In this document: one piece after another, positions 62,201 to 64,000 of the stretch | Position numbering within the stretch: the first letter of the stretch is position 1 | How the letters are laid out: each line of letters starts with the position of its first letter | Source of the DNA: Udeniomyces pyricola | Lineage: Eukaryota > Basidiomycota > Tremellomycetes > Cystofilobasidiales > Mrakiaceae | Assembly: GCA_039545295.1 (NCBI GenBank) | Contig: BCIK01000004.1 | Span: forward strand, 559,389 to 623,388 | Reading direction: 5' to 3' | DNA length: 64,000 nt | The notes under the pieces: model-generated | What the model was told of the DNA's origin: nothing | What the model saw: the letters and a program-made list of their open reading frames with translations, nothing else | Database searches by the model: none | Made by a program: the position numbers and the translations under genes

Positions 62201-64000
62201 CAGAGATCATGAGCCCGAGCTGCACTGCCCCGTGTCATATACAAAGGGAAATCTTCAACCAAACAGGCCGTACGTATATGCAGTGTATGATGTGTGTTCC
62301 GAACGCGTGCAGTACGTACGTGAGTACTCCACCAGTTTCTCTTGTTAAATTTTGTCATGGACATTAAGATTTAATGGCGCGATCGAGAGAAACGCTTGGC
62401 TCTTGCAAGCGCTCTTGGTGGAACAATGCTTGGCCGCTGAATATTGGAAGTTCTATGCAATGCCCATTGATTCGTTCTACACTAAATAGTACGCTCGCGA
62501 CGCCTCACGGAAGTGGAGCACTGGCCGATGATGTCGATGATGGCGTCTTGATGTTTGAAAGGCTTAAACTAGTTGCCGGATACGAGCCGCCATGTTCGGG
62601 CCTCGGTTTCCCGCTATGTTCGAGACGTTGAACATCCAAATTTGGATCGGCATGTCGACGTCACAACTGCACGGATTTTCGGAGGTCGGATCGAAAGACC
62701 GGATGTGAGGGGCACTGGGACAACCAGATCAACGATCAACAGGGTTAAAAGAGCTCTCGGCACTCGGATCACTCGGATGCCTCCCGGTCTGAGCTAGCGC
62801 GCTGGATCGTCGATCGGTGCTCGGCATGGTAGCGACTGCGACAGGAGACCGGAGACACGCGAATCATTGATCAAACCTTGGGCCTCGGGCTTCGAGCCCA
62901 GGCCATCAAGCTTGGATATTCTCCGTCGATCACTCGGTCTTGCTTTTGATCGACTGATCAGATCGATCAGTCGGAGGAAAATGAGACGCTCGTGATGATG
63001 GAACATGTCGATCAAACGGCAAAAGATGACGGAACAGCCGAAAGCCTGCCGATGGACGACGAGAAGACCGTAGTAATCCCCAGGCGATGAGTATCAAGCG
63101 ATAAGTGATCATCTTTCGTTGTACGTACCTGAAGGGGAACAACGGGCACACAGCCTCTGCGGCGCGTAGCACCTGTGAGGATAGACGTCACGCGCCGACA
63201 TCGATCATCGGGGATATTATGGTCGACTGAGTCGTAACTCCTCAGCCCGACACGATATCTGGTGCATGTGGATATTGGATATCGAATGCAAGACTACGTA
63301 AAATCAGATCGGGCCCACGTCCGAACGGCCAGCTAGTACCTTGTGTCGATGATGTTGGGGGCGTAAAATCAATATGTGCTGGAATACCATCGCACTTTGA
63401 CGATATCATGAGCCGAACGTTGCCGGGATCGAAGCCAGCTCGCGTGAGAAAGTTATATCGAGATGATGGATCTAATACTAAAAAGTCAAGCCGAAGTTGG
63501 GCTGAGGGAAATTGGAGCCAATTCGATCATAACTAATATAAACATCGAAAGGGGGGGGGGGGGGAAGCGATCGAAAGTAAAATCTCGGGGGCCGTCGATC
63601 ACCTGGGTTCAGATGGGCCAAGCGTGATAAGGACAGAAGAAGGTTGGCTACCAAAGGGAGGAAGCGCAAGGGAGACATGGAAAGAAAGGGAGAGAGGGAG
63701 GAAAGGAAGGAGGGAAACCGAGGCCTGGGAGCTCTGATCAGGATCTGAGATCTGAGCTCTGATCGCTCAGAGGGCAAATCCAATCGGGCCAAAGGCATGC
63801 GTGCGTGCATCCATGGATGGCTCTCCTCGACTGATCCAACAACCCCTCCCAGCCAGCCTCTCTCTCTCTCTCCCTCCTCGCGCTCCCTCCGTCCTCGACC
63901 CCTCCACCTCTATACATCAGCCAGCATCACCACCACACCTTGCCCTCGTTGCCTAACGCACTCATATCGCCTAGCGATCTCGAGCCATCAGCCGAGCGAC
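59256..64000. other. Gene-poor region to the right edge
   Basis: About 4.7 kb without any open frame that has family motifs, strong codon bias or paired splice sites. It is dense in CpG and in short palindromes (cgtacg, gatcgatc, tacgtacg), with poly-G near 63549-63562 and a CT run near 63858-63872. I see no tRNA, rRNA, inverted terminal repeats or polymerase relics. The last 150 bases are pyrimidine- and CA-rich, like promoters elsewhere here, so another plus-strand gene may begin beyond 64000. Confidence 0.4.

Noticed and set aside
59500..63500. Retrotransposon or DNA transposon remnants
   Set aside because: I searched by eye for reverse transcriptase, integrase and transposase motifs and for terminal repeats and found none; CpG is not depleted.

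Overview
The window is nuclear DNA of a fungus, almost certainly a basidiomycete (a yeast-like lineage is my guess). Nearly every gene is cut by many introns, mostly 50-150 bases, with GT..AG ends, CTRAC-type branch points and pyrimidine-rich 3' ends. Arg CGA and Leu CTC are preferred codons in the best-expressed genes. The gene set is fungal: a GPI-anchored fasciclin, an NDR kinase and a fungal-type aquaporin. No rRNA, tRNA, CRISPR, plasmid or intact transposon was seen. One N at 52685 sits in a G homopolymer, so homopolymer lengths should be treated with care. Layout, left to right: RIB7 riboflavin reductase (-, cut by the left edge); MRS2 mitochondrial Mg2+ channel (-) divergent from ribosomal protein L3 (+); a 2.3 kb gap; an unrecognised multi-exon gene starting with a PCNA-binding (PIP) box (+); a GNAT acetyltransferase (+) convergent with PHO8 alkaline phosphatase (-); PHO8 divergent from a JTB-like membrane protein (+); a HAD phosphatase (-) divergent from aminopeptidase P (+); a two-domain fasciclin protein (+) convergent with MYG1 (-); an aquaporin (-) divergent from AP-2 sigma, APS2 (+); a LEA-like mitochondrial protein (+); a secreted GPI-type glycoprotein (+); BMS1 (+); a small membrane protein (+); CBK1/NDR kinase (+); a seven-helix orphan membrane protein (+); a poorly supported minus-strand gene; then about 4.7 kb with no convincing gene up to the right edge. 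The genes are mostly housekeeping and do not form a pathway cluster. Themes that recur are ribosome synthesis (RPL3, BMS1), mitochondrial or vacuolar membranes (MRS2, MYG1, LEA-like, PHO8) and the cell surface (fasciclin, aquaporin, the secreted glycoprotein, the seven-helix protein, CBK1 morphogenesis kinase). Several pairs share short divergent promoters. I found no clear undescribed multi-gene system. The best candidates for novelty are the PIP-box gene with a predicted 6-nt micro-exon, the orphan seven-helix protein with coding-like sequence on both strands at its 3' end, the Gly/Arg-rich tail on MRS2, and the unexplained right-hand 4.7 kb.
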